A stretch of DNA of 64,000 nucleotides. It comes from Cristatella mucedo. Its lineage: Eukaryota > Bryozoa > Phylactolaemata > Cristatellidae. The stretch is from NCBI GenBank assembly GCA_009760855.2, contig WPIO01000085.1, positions 1,584,501-1,648,500 on the forward strand, written 5' to 3'. Below the pieces are notes generated by a model. The model was given only the letters and a program-made list of their open reading frames with translations, ran no database searches and had not been told where the DNA came from. Positions 38,660 through 60,737 of the stretch are shown in pieces (the stretch's first letter is position 1; each line of letters opens with the position of its first letter). A program made the translations under genes and the position numbers.

Positions 38660-38809
38660 GCGAGCCAACGGGTCGCATACATGAATAAACACTCGCGCGT
38701 ACAATGAATACGCGCGTGTATTTATTAATAATTAATATAACTGATATTAATATAATTAAAAATCATGCGTGTTTAATACACGCGTGTATTTATTTACCCG
38801 TTGGCTCGC
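38660..38809. repeat. 150-bp foldback element with 14-bp inverted ends
   Basis: Ends GCGAGCCAACGGGT (38660-38673) and its perfect complement (38796-38809) enclose an AT-rich core that itself carries two direct copies of a CGCGTGTATTTATT motif. No clear target-site duplication. Confidence 0.6.
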
Positions 38810-38827
38810 GTGAGCCAAGGGCTCGTC

Positions 38828-39035
38828 GATAATAATAATAATAATAATAATAGTAATGCACTTGATAAAGCGCCCTCAGGGAACTTAATCTCTTTCTAGG
38901 CGCTTTACATTTGCTGCAAAGGGAAGCGCGATTGAATGGTGAGTAATATCATGATTGATAAACATGAATAACGTGGTTAGGGGTGACGTGCACACAGGGT
39001 CAGCATGTAAGTGTGGTTAGTGGCAGCATGCTCAA
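38828..39035 (-). mobile_element. L2-A 3'-end fragment, minus strand
   Basis: Starts with (AAT)n and the reverse tail hairpin, then the L2-A 3' UTR with its CATG motifs. It is cut at the (CT)n array 39045-39210. Confidence 0.75.
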
Positions 39036-39044
39036 CTATCTCTG

Positions 39045-39212
<168 letters not shown>

Positions 39213-39854
39213 AGCATGCAACGTTATCACCACTGTCTCTGATGAAGATGAGATGACAGAGAGATGAAGATGCAAGATCGTCGTCACCACTCGCCAGCTG
39301 GCTGGCTGCATGTCGGTCTGACTCAAATCAATCGCTCAAGTCCATCAGGGGCGGCCGTCGTCGCCGCAGCTGCTGCAGCGGCGACGGCCGGGCTTTGCCA
39401 GATGCTCGGTGGCTGCTCGCTCGCTCCGACTTCCGGCCAAAGGATCAATCCGCTGATTGACTGATTGATCGCCCCCTCTCCAAGGCCTTTTTGCGAGCGT
39501 CCATTCGGCGCGAGTAATTCCAGAGGGCGTTAGCAACGGGTCGGCGAAGCGCCCACTTCGCATCGCTCGCGTCACCTAGCGACGGGTTAGCAACGGGTCG
39601 GCGAAGCAAAACTCAATGCGCGCGCGCGCAACGAGCCCCGCAGTCCGAAAGACCGCTTTTCTTCCGGCCGCCTTCTACCGGATTTTTCCATCGTAGCGCG
39701 CGAATCGCCCGCCGCTCCTACCTCGCATTACCCGCACCGTTACGTAGCACGCATCGGATGCCATCACCGTCGTGCGGGGCGATTTCAAAATGAAATAGGA
39801 AAGTCCTCAATGTAGTTTGCACGAGAAAATCTCCCGAGGGGCGCGGGGCGCGCG

Positions 39855-40385
39855 ATCACTCGGCGATCGATCGATCGCCGGATCGATCGATCGCCGAGTG
39901 CTGATGATCGATCGATGACCGATCGATCAGCAGCCGCCGCCGGATCAATCGATCCAGCGGCGGCTGCGGCGCGAAACGAAGCGCCGTGGGTAGAGCTGAG
40001 GGGTGTGTTTCGGAAGCGTCTGGAAGCGCCGTCGTCGGCGGCCGCGCGGCTCGACGAGACCCCCAGCCCAGTGCTCAGACCGCCGCCGCCGCTGCCGCGA
40101 TCCGCAAACGCTGGAAAGTTTCCGCGGCGACTGAAAGGATCGCCGAGAGCACAGGCTACAGCAGCCGCGAGTGGTCTCGAGCGAGGGGCGCGGCGAGGCG
40201 GAATATGAGCGGCGAGCGTTCCGTCGCTCGCCGCTCTACAGTCCCGGCGCCCGCGGCTCGGGTCAGCGGAAGCGGAAGCGGAACAAGAACTCGGCCCGCC
40301 GGAGTTCGGTTCCCGTCGGCTGTGCGCCAGCTTCGGTCGCGGCGGGAGCGGCAGTGACTACTTACTCGTCGGCCTCTCCTTCGCC
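39855..40385 (+). promoter_or_regulatory. CpG-rich upstream region of POLH with three successive hairpins
   Basis: The 530 bases before the POLH start codon are GC- and CpG-rich, as expected of a CpG-island promoter and 5' UTR. The left part carries back-to-back inverted repeats: 39857-39900 (20-bp perfect arms, 4-base loop), 39901-39930 (imperfect) and 39931-39966 (10-bp arms). The first two and the core of the third are built on GATCGATC units. No TATA box is evident. Promoter assignment is inferred from position and composition. Confidence 0.45.
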
Positions 40386-50759
<10,374 letters not shown>

Positions 50760-51122
50760 CTGCGGCCTCGTGCACACCCCCCCAGCTCGCAGTCTGCTGC
50801 CGTCCAGCGATCGTCGGAAAGCGGCCGGTGGCTGCGATCGCTTCGTGCACTGCGGCAGCCACCCGGGTAGTCTCCGATGATCTTAGATCTGCTTGCCTCG
50901 TCGCCTTGACTCCTGACTCCCGGCTCGGTTCGCAATGCTTAATTGCCGGTCTGAAGCGCTTTCGAAGCCCGTGCCTAAATGGTGATGAGCCACGTGATGA
51001 TGAGCCACGTGGCTCATGCCACGGGCACCAAGAGCGTGCGATGCCCCTGCGAAGCCTCGAAGCTTCGTGAGTCTCCTCGCTCTGCGCCCGGCCGTCCAAG
51101 ACAACGAGCTGCTGCAATTGCA

Positions 51123-51128
51123 ATTAAA
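51123..51128 (+). promoter_or_regulatory. Candidate poly(A) signal of POLH
   Basis: ATTAAA, the common variant hexamer, lies 364 bases after the POLH stop codon in the first AT-rich patch of the 3' flank. Confidence 0.35.
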
Positions 51129-51769
51129 AATCGATTGGACAATCAAAAGCTGATTTCGGTGCCCAGAGTTCCTGTTTGTGTATCCCCAGTATCCATGTGT
51201 GTATCCTATATCCTATATCATTCCTATTCTGCTGCGTCTTGGTTTCGGTTTTCGGCTGCAGCTCACCAAAGGGTCTCCTCGGCGAGCCAGACACGAGGAG
51301 ACGAGACGCCTCCAGCGTTCTGGAGCGTGCCAGCATGCTAGCAGCTAGATCCCTCCTACGCCTCGGCTTAAGCTGCTGTGCTGTCAGTTAAAGCTGCGGC
51401 TCTCTCCTCCTCCTCCTCCTCCAGATCGCTCACTGAGAGCGACCAGCTTGTGCTTGCTGACTGCGAATCTTCTGCGACGGAAGGAAGAAGAGCGAGCAGT
51501 AGAATCGCTGTGTGAGCTACCGAGCGCTAAGAAGCAGCAGATGCTGCTTCGCTGCTTGGCCATGCTACCAGCACGAAAGCACGGCGTGCGAAATGAGTGG
51601 TCGGTGCATTGAATTCTGTACGGCGACTCTTGGTTGCAAGCGTTTCCAGCATCTGTAATGTAATCCCTTTTTTCGAGGTACCTGCGATCTGAATAAATAA
51701 GTCTCGAACCTGGCTGCTCGTGGCTAATCTGGGTCTAATGCAGCCAGATCGAATACGACTAGGCATGCC

Positions 51770-51772
<3 letters not shown>

Positions 51773-51834
<62 letters not shown>

Positions 51835-51862
51835 GAGAGAGATAGATAGATATAAGTATCGT
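51773..51862 (+). repeat. (AT)n then (GATA)n microsatellite
   Basis: About 55 bp of AT repeat followed by a short AGAGATAGATAG run. Confidence 0.9.
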
Positions 51863-52377
51863 AGTTAAATATATGTATGTATATCATATAATATTATATT
51901 ATTATATAAAAAATATATATATATATATTATAGAATATTAAGCCTAGGCTGCAGCCAGGCTTCTACTTTTGAGCACTGGCTTTACATCGCCCTCGATGCC
52001 AAGCGACCGAATGATTCCGATTCGTCCTTGCCTCGGTAGACATCGCGCCCCGAAGCCCGACCTCGTCACGTGACGGCCAAAGCCGACGACTGCTCGAGCA
52101 GCTCAGATTGATTGAGAGCCCGAGGCAGCTCAGATTGATTGAGAGCCCGAGGCGGTGGAGCTGGCGCCCCGGTCGCGTCACGTGACGCGACAGGGGCGCG
52201 CAGCATCGAATCGATCGCTTCGGCCAGCGCGTTGCTGCATCTGCTTCTGTGGCACCTCGACGACGATCGACGATCTCGACGACGGCGCAGTCTGGTCGAC
52301 GAGACGCTCCTCCTGACCGTGTGTGCAGTTAGAGCCGCCGGTCACACCAACTTCCGCCTCTCTGATTATGAGCTCTA

Positions 52378-52510
52378 AAAGCAAAAATACCAGCCGATTG
52401 TGCAGCCTCGTTTTGTATAGCGACAGAAGAGCCTTTACGAGCTATCACCAGCGCTTGCAGCGTCGATAGAGGATCGCCCACCGCAGGATACGTCGACGTC
52501 GGGACCTCGG
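52378..52510 (-). mobile_element. S1 SINE 3' part, minus strand
   Basis: The reverse complement reads GTGGGCGATCC, GTGATAGCTCGTAAAGGC and CTTCTGTCGCTATA in S1 order, ending at the CAATCGGCTGG terminus. The tRNA-like head is poorly preserved. Confidence 0.65.
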
Positions 52511-53376
52511 GGAAAGTAAAAAGCAAACGCCTCGCCTAGTGTGTGTGACGCCATGACGGTTCAGCAGACCCAGTCATATAGCGATACAGCATCGTCATAT
52601 AGCAGCTGCTCAGTTAGAGCGAATTTTCTCACTCGAACGAGTGGATTTAGGAATGTGCTTGAATTGAATGAGCTGCAACTAATATTCAGACGAAATGCTT
52701 CCCTTCCGCGATGCAGAAATGCTTGCAAAGAGATTTGGCTCTCTTAGGGAGCGGTGCAGTTTTTTCCACCGTTTCTCATTTATATCATTATCCCAATTCC
52801 AAGAGGTCCTGTTGAATGGCCCCCAGTTGGCACAGCATCCACAGTCCGAAACATTCCCAGAGCATTTCTGATTCAGTTCAGGCAACAAATGTAGTACAAA
52901 TTAGTAGGGTCACATCGATAGTAGTAGCTGCAACGGTCCCAGAATTCCCTGTGGCGTAAGCTGGAGGAAAACAGGAAAAGTAGCAAAATTCAATTCGTTG
53001 CCTCGTTTCGATACCAAAAAATGGCGGCTTCCGCCCGGCCTATCAGCAGGGCCGAGCAGACAACCTTTACAAAGCAGGACTTGCGATAAATTCCGACTTC
53101 TTTCATTTTGACACGGTCTTGGTCTCAGGTGCAAGGCGCTCGCACAAACCGCCCCCCCCCGGGTAGCAGAGTCCTGCAGCGAGACGGTTATTTATCGCCC
53201 CACTGCAGGACTGGAGCGACGGCCGTGTAAACGTGGCTGCTCAATCAGCCGACCTTTGCTCTGCGCGATCTCGCGGTCACGTGCGATCTCGTGGTTCTTT
53301 TTATGCGAAACCTAAATGTCAGCGCAGCACCTTAGCGGTCATTAGCTCCTGCTAATCCCGACGTCCGCCGCTACAG

Positions 53377-53422
53377 ATTGGCTGACTGACTGGTCGACGG
53401 CTCGACCAGTCAGTCAGCCAAT
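53377..53422. repeat. Perfect inverted repeat, 21-bp arms, 4-base loop
   Basis: Left arm 53377-53397 (ATTGGCTGACTGACTGGTCG...) and right arm 53402-53422 are exact complements around CGGC. The arms contain GACT repeats. Confidence 0.9.
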
Positions 53423-54329
53423 TGCCACACCACGACTTTCAAGTTGGCCTTCACCGACAACTAAAATGGCCGCTAGCTGAAGGGATTGAAATATGTTTAG
53501 CTCGCCCCGATCGTGAGGACGGCATCTGCGCGCGTCTATCGGAGAGCGACCATAATTTCCGGCGATTTCCGCTGCAGCCGATTCAAAGAGAACTCTTCCA
53601 GCGTTAGTGCTGAGTGCCTAAGTCTGAGTTACGTGCTTAGTAGTACGTTAGTGCCTAAGTGCCTCGTTCCGCTGGATCAGGACGATTGGTTGGCTTGGCC
53701 TGGGGATTTGAAGCACCTCGCGGCAAGGTCGAGGTCGCTGCGGCAGTAGCCAACCAGTGCGAGGCGCAAAAGTGCAAAAGTACGAAAGGCAAAATGGCCG
53801 ACAAATCTTACGTATGACGCCGCAGCCGGTCTGCGAGCTGCCTGAAGAAACGTGCTTACGGTCAGGCAACGACAGCCTGCAGCCGTCGCCGCGAGCTGCG
53901 GCGTCGTACGTATTCCGCACCGCAAGCAAACTTTCCATCTTCACCATCGTATCTTTATCCATAAGATCGCCATCTTATTTCTTATCGCCATTGTATCTAT
54001 AAGATCGCCATCTTATCTTTGCGATATTCTACCTTCCTCCCGCTGGAGTGAATCCTGCGCGAATTCGTATAGACTCGGCAGCCTCGGCAGAAGCTCGTCG
54101 ACGTGGCGGCGAATAGCATTGCAACCGAAGGCGAGGCATCGAGGGCGACTGACGCGATGACGTACCGACGAGGCGCGCGAGCGCTGCGCTCGCACGATTA
54201 GCCGCTGCCGTAAAATGGCCGGCGCGGATCAGCTCTCGCGTGAGCCGCGCGCGCCGAGCGCGGTCTCCTTTGCTGAGACGGACTTTATGAATATAACTCG
54301 TTTGTATTCATTTTATAATGGCAATAACG

Positions 54330-54425
54330 ATAATAATAATAATAATAATACATTTGTCTAGCGCCCTCGGAGAACTTAGCCTCTTGCTGGGCACCTGCTA
54401 CGGATGCTGTAACAGAAGCGTAATC
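54330..54425 (-). mobile_element. L2/S2 tail fragment, minus strand
   Basis: (AAT)n followed by a reverse tail (GCGCCCTCGGAGAACTTAGC) with a decayed inner part. Confidence 0.5.
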
Positions 54426-56046
54426 CACCGGTTAGTAGAGAGAGGCTAGCAGCAGCTCATACAGCGTCCACGAGACGCGCGGCATCGCAAGTATTTGGGC
54501 AGATCGGCCGAGTGGCAAACGTCGCACAACAACCGCATCGGTCGCTTCTTAGCAGTGCTGCTGCTGCAAAATCCGCGGCCTTGTCACACGCGCTTGTCAG
54601 CACTGACCGAGGACTGACTTCGCGGACAATTGGACGACTGCGAACAGGACGAACGGGCTCGAACACGAATTCGCCGCCGCCGCCGCCGTTCGCCATGCGG
54701 CCGCCTCGTGGCGCAGCGCGACTCGCAGGCTGCGCGCAATCCGAGACACCGCCGCCGCCGTCGGCGGGGGACCGTCGACCGCGCGCAGCCGGCGCGCCGC
54801 CGCCGAGTCGTCGCCGTCGTCCAGAGCTTCGGCGCGCCGCGTCGGCGCGCCTGCCTACGCGGCGCGCCGTTTGCGCGCGAGGACTCGCAAGGCGCCGCCG
54901 CGAAGCGCCGGCGCCTTGCGGCGGCGCTTCTCCTACACGTCCGGCATCCTCCCTTCTCCTCCATCTCTCATCCTCTCATCCATCTCTCCTCCTCCCTCCC
55001 GATCGCCGCTCACGCTTGCTTCGAGCGGCGATCGTTGCGACGCCGATCGCCACGCGCCTGCGCGCTGGGCTGCGATCGCGCAGGCGCGCCTGCGCAGGGC
55101 GGGCAGCGCGCGAATGCCGAGTCTCTAGGGCCGGCAGTCCGTCGAGACGCGCCCTTCGGGCACCTTCGGGCGAAAGCGCGGCGGCTAGGAGGCGGAGCGC
55201 AACGGCGAGAACGGCTCCCTCTGGCGGCGAGCGAAGGCTCGGAGCTCCGCGTTCGACCTGCGGCCTGGAGCGGAGCCGCTGCTTTGTCTGCAGCAGCTTC
55301 CGTTCCCTCCGGGCACGCCGGACGGCTTTGTCCGCCGCCGGGCAGGCTGGGAATCTCCGGACGTCTGGAGATGGCCGCCGAATTGCGGTTCGCCGCCGCC
55401 GAACCGGTCGCCGCGTATCGGGCGGCCGCGCCCGATTGGCCGCCGCCGCCCGATCCGCGCGAGAGCGCCCCGCTCGTGGGCGGAGCTTCGCTTCGCGCGA
55501 GCTCTCGGTGCGAGTGCGACGATCGCTCGTCGATCGCTCGATGCTTCTCTCGGCATCCCCGCTTGAAATGCACCGCCTTCGAGACGCTTCGAGACGCTGC
55601 GAGACGCGACGCCCCTTTGAGCCGCGTTCGGCGTCTCGCCTCCGCTCAAATGGGGGGGAGGGGAGGGAGGGGCTCCTTCGCAGGAGCGCGGTTTCTGCCG
55701 ATTTCGCTCGAGCGCGACTCGAGCGAAACTCAAACCGTAGCCAATGAGCTCGCTCGCTCAAGCCGCCGTCGCTCGCGGAATTCGCTTCTTTATCGGCTTC
55801 GCCCTACGCAAATGCCGCCGCAAGTCGACGGACCCCATCGCCGCCGCCGCTGCCGCCGCCGCTGCCGCCGCCGCGGCTCGCGTTGCAGCGCTCGCCGTCG
55901 CGATACGCGACGCCACAGTATGCGGAGGAGCAGGAGCGGATACTATTGCTCTGGCTCGCCGCCATCGCGCGGCGGCGGCGGCGGCGCTGGGTTTTCGGTT
56001 ACCAAAGGAGCGAGCGACACAATGACGATGGTCAGACGAAGAACCA

Positions 56047-56107
<61 letters not shown>
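56047..56107 (+). repeat. (CGC)n trinucleotide repeat
   Basis: About 20 uninterrupted CGC units within a GC-rich island. Confidence 0.9.
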
Positions 56108-56108
<1 letters not shown>

Positions 56109-56904
56109 GCTTGGAACAGCTTTCATCCGCAGTCCGCGGGATCAGTTGCAGATATCTGCGATATAGCGCGCTAATTACCGTCTTCGCTCGCTTGCACGAA
56201 GCCGGACGATTGAGCGGCAGAGCGGGTGCCGCCACAGCCGCCGCAGTCGCCGCCGCCGCAATCTCCTCGCACTGAGCGCCGCGCGCATTGGTCCGACTGC
56301 TGCCGCGGTGCCGACCGGCAAGTCGCTTTGGACCCGAATCGGAGAAGCTCGTAGTTTTCGTCGTCTACGCGAGTCGGCTTGTGGCCGGCGAATCGCGCGA
56401 AGCTCGTAGTTCGTAGTCTACGCTGGCGGCGGCGGCGGCGGCGGCGGCGATTCGCGCGGAGGGAATGGGTCAGGCGGGCAGGCGGGCGGGAGCAATTGAA
56501 AAGTTTTCGCGACGCGCCGCTTTTTCCCTCTAGTTTTGTTGCAAGGTGTCGCGCGTTGCGCAACGCGGCGAGCGCGCGACGCGCGACACCTCTGCGCGCG
56601 ACACGCGTGCATCGCCAGCGCAAACAAGGCGCGCATTTACGAAGATGCCACGTTTACCAGAGTCGCGCGGCGAAGGCGACGCCGCGAGGTCAACGCCGCG
56701 TAACGAAACAGGTGCGAGAGAGCTGATCTCCTGCCGGTGTCGCTCCTCTGCCGTCGCTGCCGCTGCTGCTGCCCTGATTGGCAACCGCGTCTTGGCAACC
56801 GCGATTGGTATCGCTCGGATCGCGCTGTACATTAGTATGTAATTAATATAAACATATGATTCGTTTGTATGTAGCGCCCATATGAGAACTTGATAACTAT
56901 TATT

Positions 56905-57085
56905 CGGCGAGCCGCGATGGCACACTTTATAAGGCGGTTGCTTTTCGTGACCTCGTGACCCGTGGTCCAAGGTTGCGGTTTCGAATCCTTCGGGCGCGAT
57001 CCTTTATCGGCACGCGAGCAGTGGTGACAGCCGTAAAGGCTCTTCTGTCGCTATGCAAAAGAGGCGGTTAAATCAGCTAGTATAT
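56905..57085 (+). mobile_element. S1 SINE (tRNA-derived), plus strand
   Basis: Head GATGGCACACTTTATAAGGC, box-B-like GGTTTCGAATCC, the GTGACAGCCGTAAAGGC block and the AAATCAGCTAG end. Confidence 0.7.
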
Positions 57086-57185
57086 TTAGGTGGGTCGCGC
57101 ATATGCCATGGGGCTCGAACCCACGACCTCGGCCAGACCTCGATCGGGGCCGGCGCCGTAATCGCTGGGGGCCAAACCAGCGCGG
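57086..57185 (-). mobile_element. S2 SINE head, minus strand
   Basis: Reverse complement shows TGGTTTGGCCCCC, GACCTCGGCC and the box-B-like GGGTTCGAGCCCC. It abuts the end of the S1 copy at 57085 and lacks the L2-type tail. Confidence 0.55.
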
Positions 57186-57407
57186 CGCTGACGACGGCGT
57201 TGACATTGACTCTCCTTCTAGGCGTCGCCTCGCCGCTCGTGTCGGCGGCGATTTTGCGGTGCAAGCTGAGCAGCGGTAGTAGGTACCGTCACCTCTGCAT
57301 TGCAGTGGTGACGGTACCTGTAGCCGGTCGGTAATAGGTGCTGTTTTGCAGCGGCAATCACTTACTAATCCTTCTGTCGCCGCTCGAGAATCGCTGGACC
57401 GGATCGA

Positions 57408-57565
57408 GGACCGAATCCACCGATCACTCGATCACCGATCCCCTCATCATCGATCATCGATCATCGATCGAATCACCTATCACTCGATCGAGTGATCGAT
57501 CGGGTGAGTGGTCGATCGACCACCGATCACCGATCACTCGATCGAGTGATCGGTGATCGATTGGT
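57408..57565. repeat. GATC/ATCGATC-rich palindrome cluster
   Basis: Dense GATCACTCGATCACCGATC units with CACTCGATCGAGTG occurring twice. Similar GATCGATC clusters occur at 38170-38235 and 39855-39960. Confidence 0.8.
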
Positions 57566-57796
57566 GACTGGATCGTCTCCACTCTTTCGAATTGGGAGCG
57601 GCCGTCGAACGAAACAGCATTCACCAAATGCCTTCCAGCTATCTGCAGCATTTTACTTTTCTAAAAATAGGAGATAAACAGCAACGCCATCCATTATCCT
57701 TGGCTGCTAACTAGCAACGATACGTAAGGTACGTCAATGCATAAGAGTATGGAACTGGGAGGAAAGTTTTTTTTTGACAGGTCCTAAACCTACAAC

Positions 57797-57798
<2 letters not shown>

Positions 57799-57841
<43 letters not shown>
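57799..57841 (+). repeat. (AT)n microsatellite
   Basis: Pure AT repeat just before an S1 SINE. Confidence 0.9.
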
Positions 57842-57843
<2 letters not shown>

Positions 57844-57853
57844 TATAGGTATT

Positions 57854-58042
57854 ACCACGAGTAGTAATGGCTCACGAGGTCAGGTGGTTGCTTTTCACGA
57901 CCTCGGCCCCGAAGTCGTGGGTTCGAATCCTGAGATGGGCGATCCTTTATCATCACTGTCATCACTGTAAATAGTGGTGATAGCCGCAAAGGCTCTATTG
58001 TCGCTAAACAAAAAGAGGTTGCTAATTCAGCTAGTATTTGTT
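57854..58042 (+). mobile_element. S1 SINE (tRNA-derived), plus strand
   Basis: Box-B-like GTGGGTTCGAATCC, GGGCGATCCTTTATC, GTGATAGCCGCAAAGGC and the TTCAGCTAG end are all present. Part of the box A region is deleted. Confidence 0.7.
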
Positions 58043-58212
58043 TTTACATACATGCGTGTGTGTGTACATATCGCATATGCATGTACAAATGCAAATAATG
58101 TTTACATACCAGCACATATATAAATATATCCGTATGTGTTTATATGTGGTGGTAAAATTCATTCATTTGAATTATTCCAGCACACATAGGTACATACGGA
58201 TATACGGATATA

Positions 58213-59149
58213 CAGTGGTACCTCGGCTTACGAGTGTCTCGAAGTACGAGCGTTTCGAGGTAGTCGAGCGTCTGTCTCTCGGCCGCTTCTTTGCTTTGAG
58301 TTGAGAGCTGAAATAAGGGTTACGAGCCAGCTTTAGATACTCCACCTATTTACTTAAATTTAAATTTACCTATTTTATATTTATTTATTACATGTCTTTA
58401 CTATTTCATTACAGTTGCCCGGCAGCGACCCTCGCACTGCGTTTGGTTGCACAGGCCAATAAGGGCAGGGCAGCGAACGGCATTCCGTTGCAAGACGCTG
58501 CCCTACGGTGTGGCCCCAAGCGCAGGCCTGATGGTTCGCTCCCAGACAGACTCTAGCGAGCCATCGTGGTGCTTGGACGCACAAGATCGCCAGACTCCGG
58601 TGTTAAATCTGACTACGGCCGGAACAGACTGCGTACTGTACTCAATTTAGGCATTTTATCATCGTGTGAGAGTTCGTCGCATAATTGATAACAATCGGCG
58701 GCGCGTCTGCGTAAAGGCCTAGCAAATAAACTGCGTTTTCAGCTACGTCTTGGTTGTCTGTACGTTCGCTTGCTTGCCACGAGGCTGTCGCATGGTTGCT
58801 CCGAAACAATCGGTGAATAAGATTCAGATATTCATTTCAGCCTTTCTCTTCTAACTCTGTAAGTACCTTCAAGTCGTCTGATCTCCAAACTAAATCTATA
58901 CATCAGGATTAATAAAACCCGTTTATCGTAAGACATCATATTGTTGTTTTTTTAAAACAATATTCCATATTTATAAGTACATTTTTTATTTTGAAAACGT
59001 GACAAAAAATCTCAGTGTTTTTGGGGTTCCGGAACGGATTAATGGCATTTCAATGCATTTCAATGGGGAATATTGATTTGACATACGAGTAATTCTAGCA
59101 ACGATCCACTGCACGGAAAGAATTACACTCGTTAGCCGAGATACCACTT
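58213..59149. mobile_element. Tc1/mariner-like non-autonomous TIR element
   Basis: A 937-bp element with terminal inverted repeats of about 24 bp (CAGTGGTACCTCGGCTTACG at the left; its complement with three mismatches at the right). It is flanked by TA at 58211-58212 and 59150-59151, the Tc1/mariner target duplication. The inside is AT-rich, has an inner CATTTCAATG repeat near the right end and no transposase ORF, so it is probably mobilised in trans. The CAGTGG terminus resembles pogo/Tigger-type ends; superfamily placement is inferred from TIR and TSD only. Confidence 0.75.
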
Positions 59150-59182
59150 TATTTCTTTGTTAATACAGGTAATATTAATGTA

Positions 59183-60235
59183 ATAATAATGCAATTGATA
59201 AAGTGACCTCGGAGAACTCAATCTCTTTCTAGGCGCTTTACATTTTCAGCAAAGGGAAACGCGATTGAATGGTGAGTAATAGCATGCTTGATAAACAACA
59301 TGAATAACAAGGTTAGTGATGACATGCACAGGATCTGCATGCAAGTGTGGTTAGTTGCCGCATGCACAGTGTCAGCACGCATAAGCACATGAAGGACGGA
59401 TCACATGGACCCACTCAATGCTGTACTAAATAGGTGTGTTTTTAAGTTCTTTTTAAATGTGATAAAGTCAGGGGATGTTCGGACGCAAGTCGGGAGGGAG
59501 CTCCAGGCTTTGGGAGCATACTAACTAAACGCTCGGTCTCCAAAGGATTTGAGGTTTGTACGAGGTATTGGTAGGCTGTTGGATTCCGAAAAGCGGGTTG
59601 TACGATGCATGGCCTGGTGGGGTGGTAGATATGAGAGATAGGCTGGAGCCAAAGTATGAAGTGACCTAAAAGTGAGCGACAAAACCTTGAAGTCAATCCG
59701 TTGCTTGACTGGTAGCCAGTGCAGGTCGGCGAGAAGTGGTGTGATGTGGCAACTGCGACGCTCACGGCAGACAAGCTTTGCTGTGGAGTTTTGCACCAGC
59801 TGCAATCGCCTGATCGCACATGCTGGTAGGCCAGTAAGCAGTAAGTTGCAGAAGTCGAGACGAGACGTCACGAATGCATGGACCAACTTAGACGTGGTAT
59901 CCTTATCTAAACGAGCCCGAATTTTAGCAATGTTATGTTGCTGAAAGTAAGCAGATTTGACTGTGGAGCTAATGCGGTCGTCTAACGAGAGGTCACTTTG
60001 GAACACGACACCTAGATTTCGAGATGATTAAACAGGAGATATGCTGGCAGAGCCAATTTTGAGCGTCAGCCTTTCAAATTTGTGAATCACACTGGGTTTG
60101 CCCATAACTAGTAAGTTAGTTTTATCATCGTTTAGTTTTAGAAAATTTGCTGCCATCCATGTGCGGATGTCATGAATACATGCAGCAAGTGAGTTGAGAG
60201 AATTCGAGGTGCTCGAAGACTGGGAGGGATCAAAG
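59183..60235 (-). mobile_element. L2-A 3' half, minus strand
   Basis: Tail hairpin at about 59200-59245, then 3' UTR, then the post-RT coding region (minus strand: LVHAFVTSRLDFCNLLLTGL, QNSTAKLVCRERRSCHIT) and part of RT. Very close to the 18100-19205 copy. Truncated at 60235. Confidence 0.85.
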
Positions 60236-60318
60236 ACTTGATTGTGGAGCTGATGTGGTCGTCTGACAAAAGGTCACTTTGGAAAATGACACCTAGATTT
60301 CGAGCTGATTCAACAGGA
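60236..60318 (-). mobile_element. Second L2-A fragment joined to the first
   Basis: Repeats, in the same orientation, the segment seen at 59955-60040 (GTGGAGCTGATGTGGTCGTC region). It ends exactly where a (GGC/AGC)n tract begins. Confidence 0.65.
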
Positions 60319-60430
60319 GGCAGCGGAGGCAGCAGCGGCGGCGGCAGCGGCAGCGGCAGCGGCAGCGGCGGCGGCGGCAGCGGCGTCGGCGGTAGCGGCG
60401 GCGGCGGCGGCGGCGGCGGCAGCGGCGCGC
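60317..60430 (+). repeat. (GGC/AGC)n trinucleotide repeat
   Basis: Begins exactly at the end of the L2 fragment and opens a 1-kb GC-rich island with further GGC/GAC tracts to about 60760. Confidence 0.9.
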
Positions 60431-60705
60431 GGCGGCGCTCTTACGCCACCCCTTACTTCCGCTCCGCTGTACTGCAGCAACGGAGCACCGTACCAAAGAA
60501 GGAGCTGCAATAAGTGGGCGTACCCGCAGAGTACTGGCGTAAGAGTAAAAACTTTGGCGTAGTAGTGCCTCACTAGACAGGACGCAAGGCGCATTGCCCG
60601 CCGCGCTCGCGCCACTTTCGCGGCCGGGGCGGCACACGCACGACAGCGTCGCTCGCATCGCTGCCGCTGTCGTTTGCCGCGACGCGACGCCGCCGCCGGT
60701 GCAAG

Positions 60706-60737
<32 letters not shown>

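Noticed and set aside
54512-56174. Very long open frames (400-514 codons) on both strands
   Set aside because: GC-rich CpG-island DNA with CGC repeats suppresses stops in all frames; composition is Arg/Ala/Pro-rich, both strands are open at once and no domain is visible.
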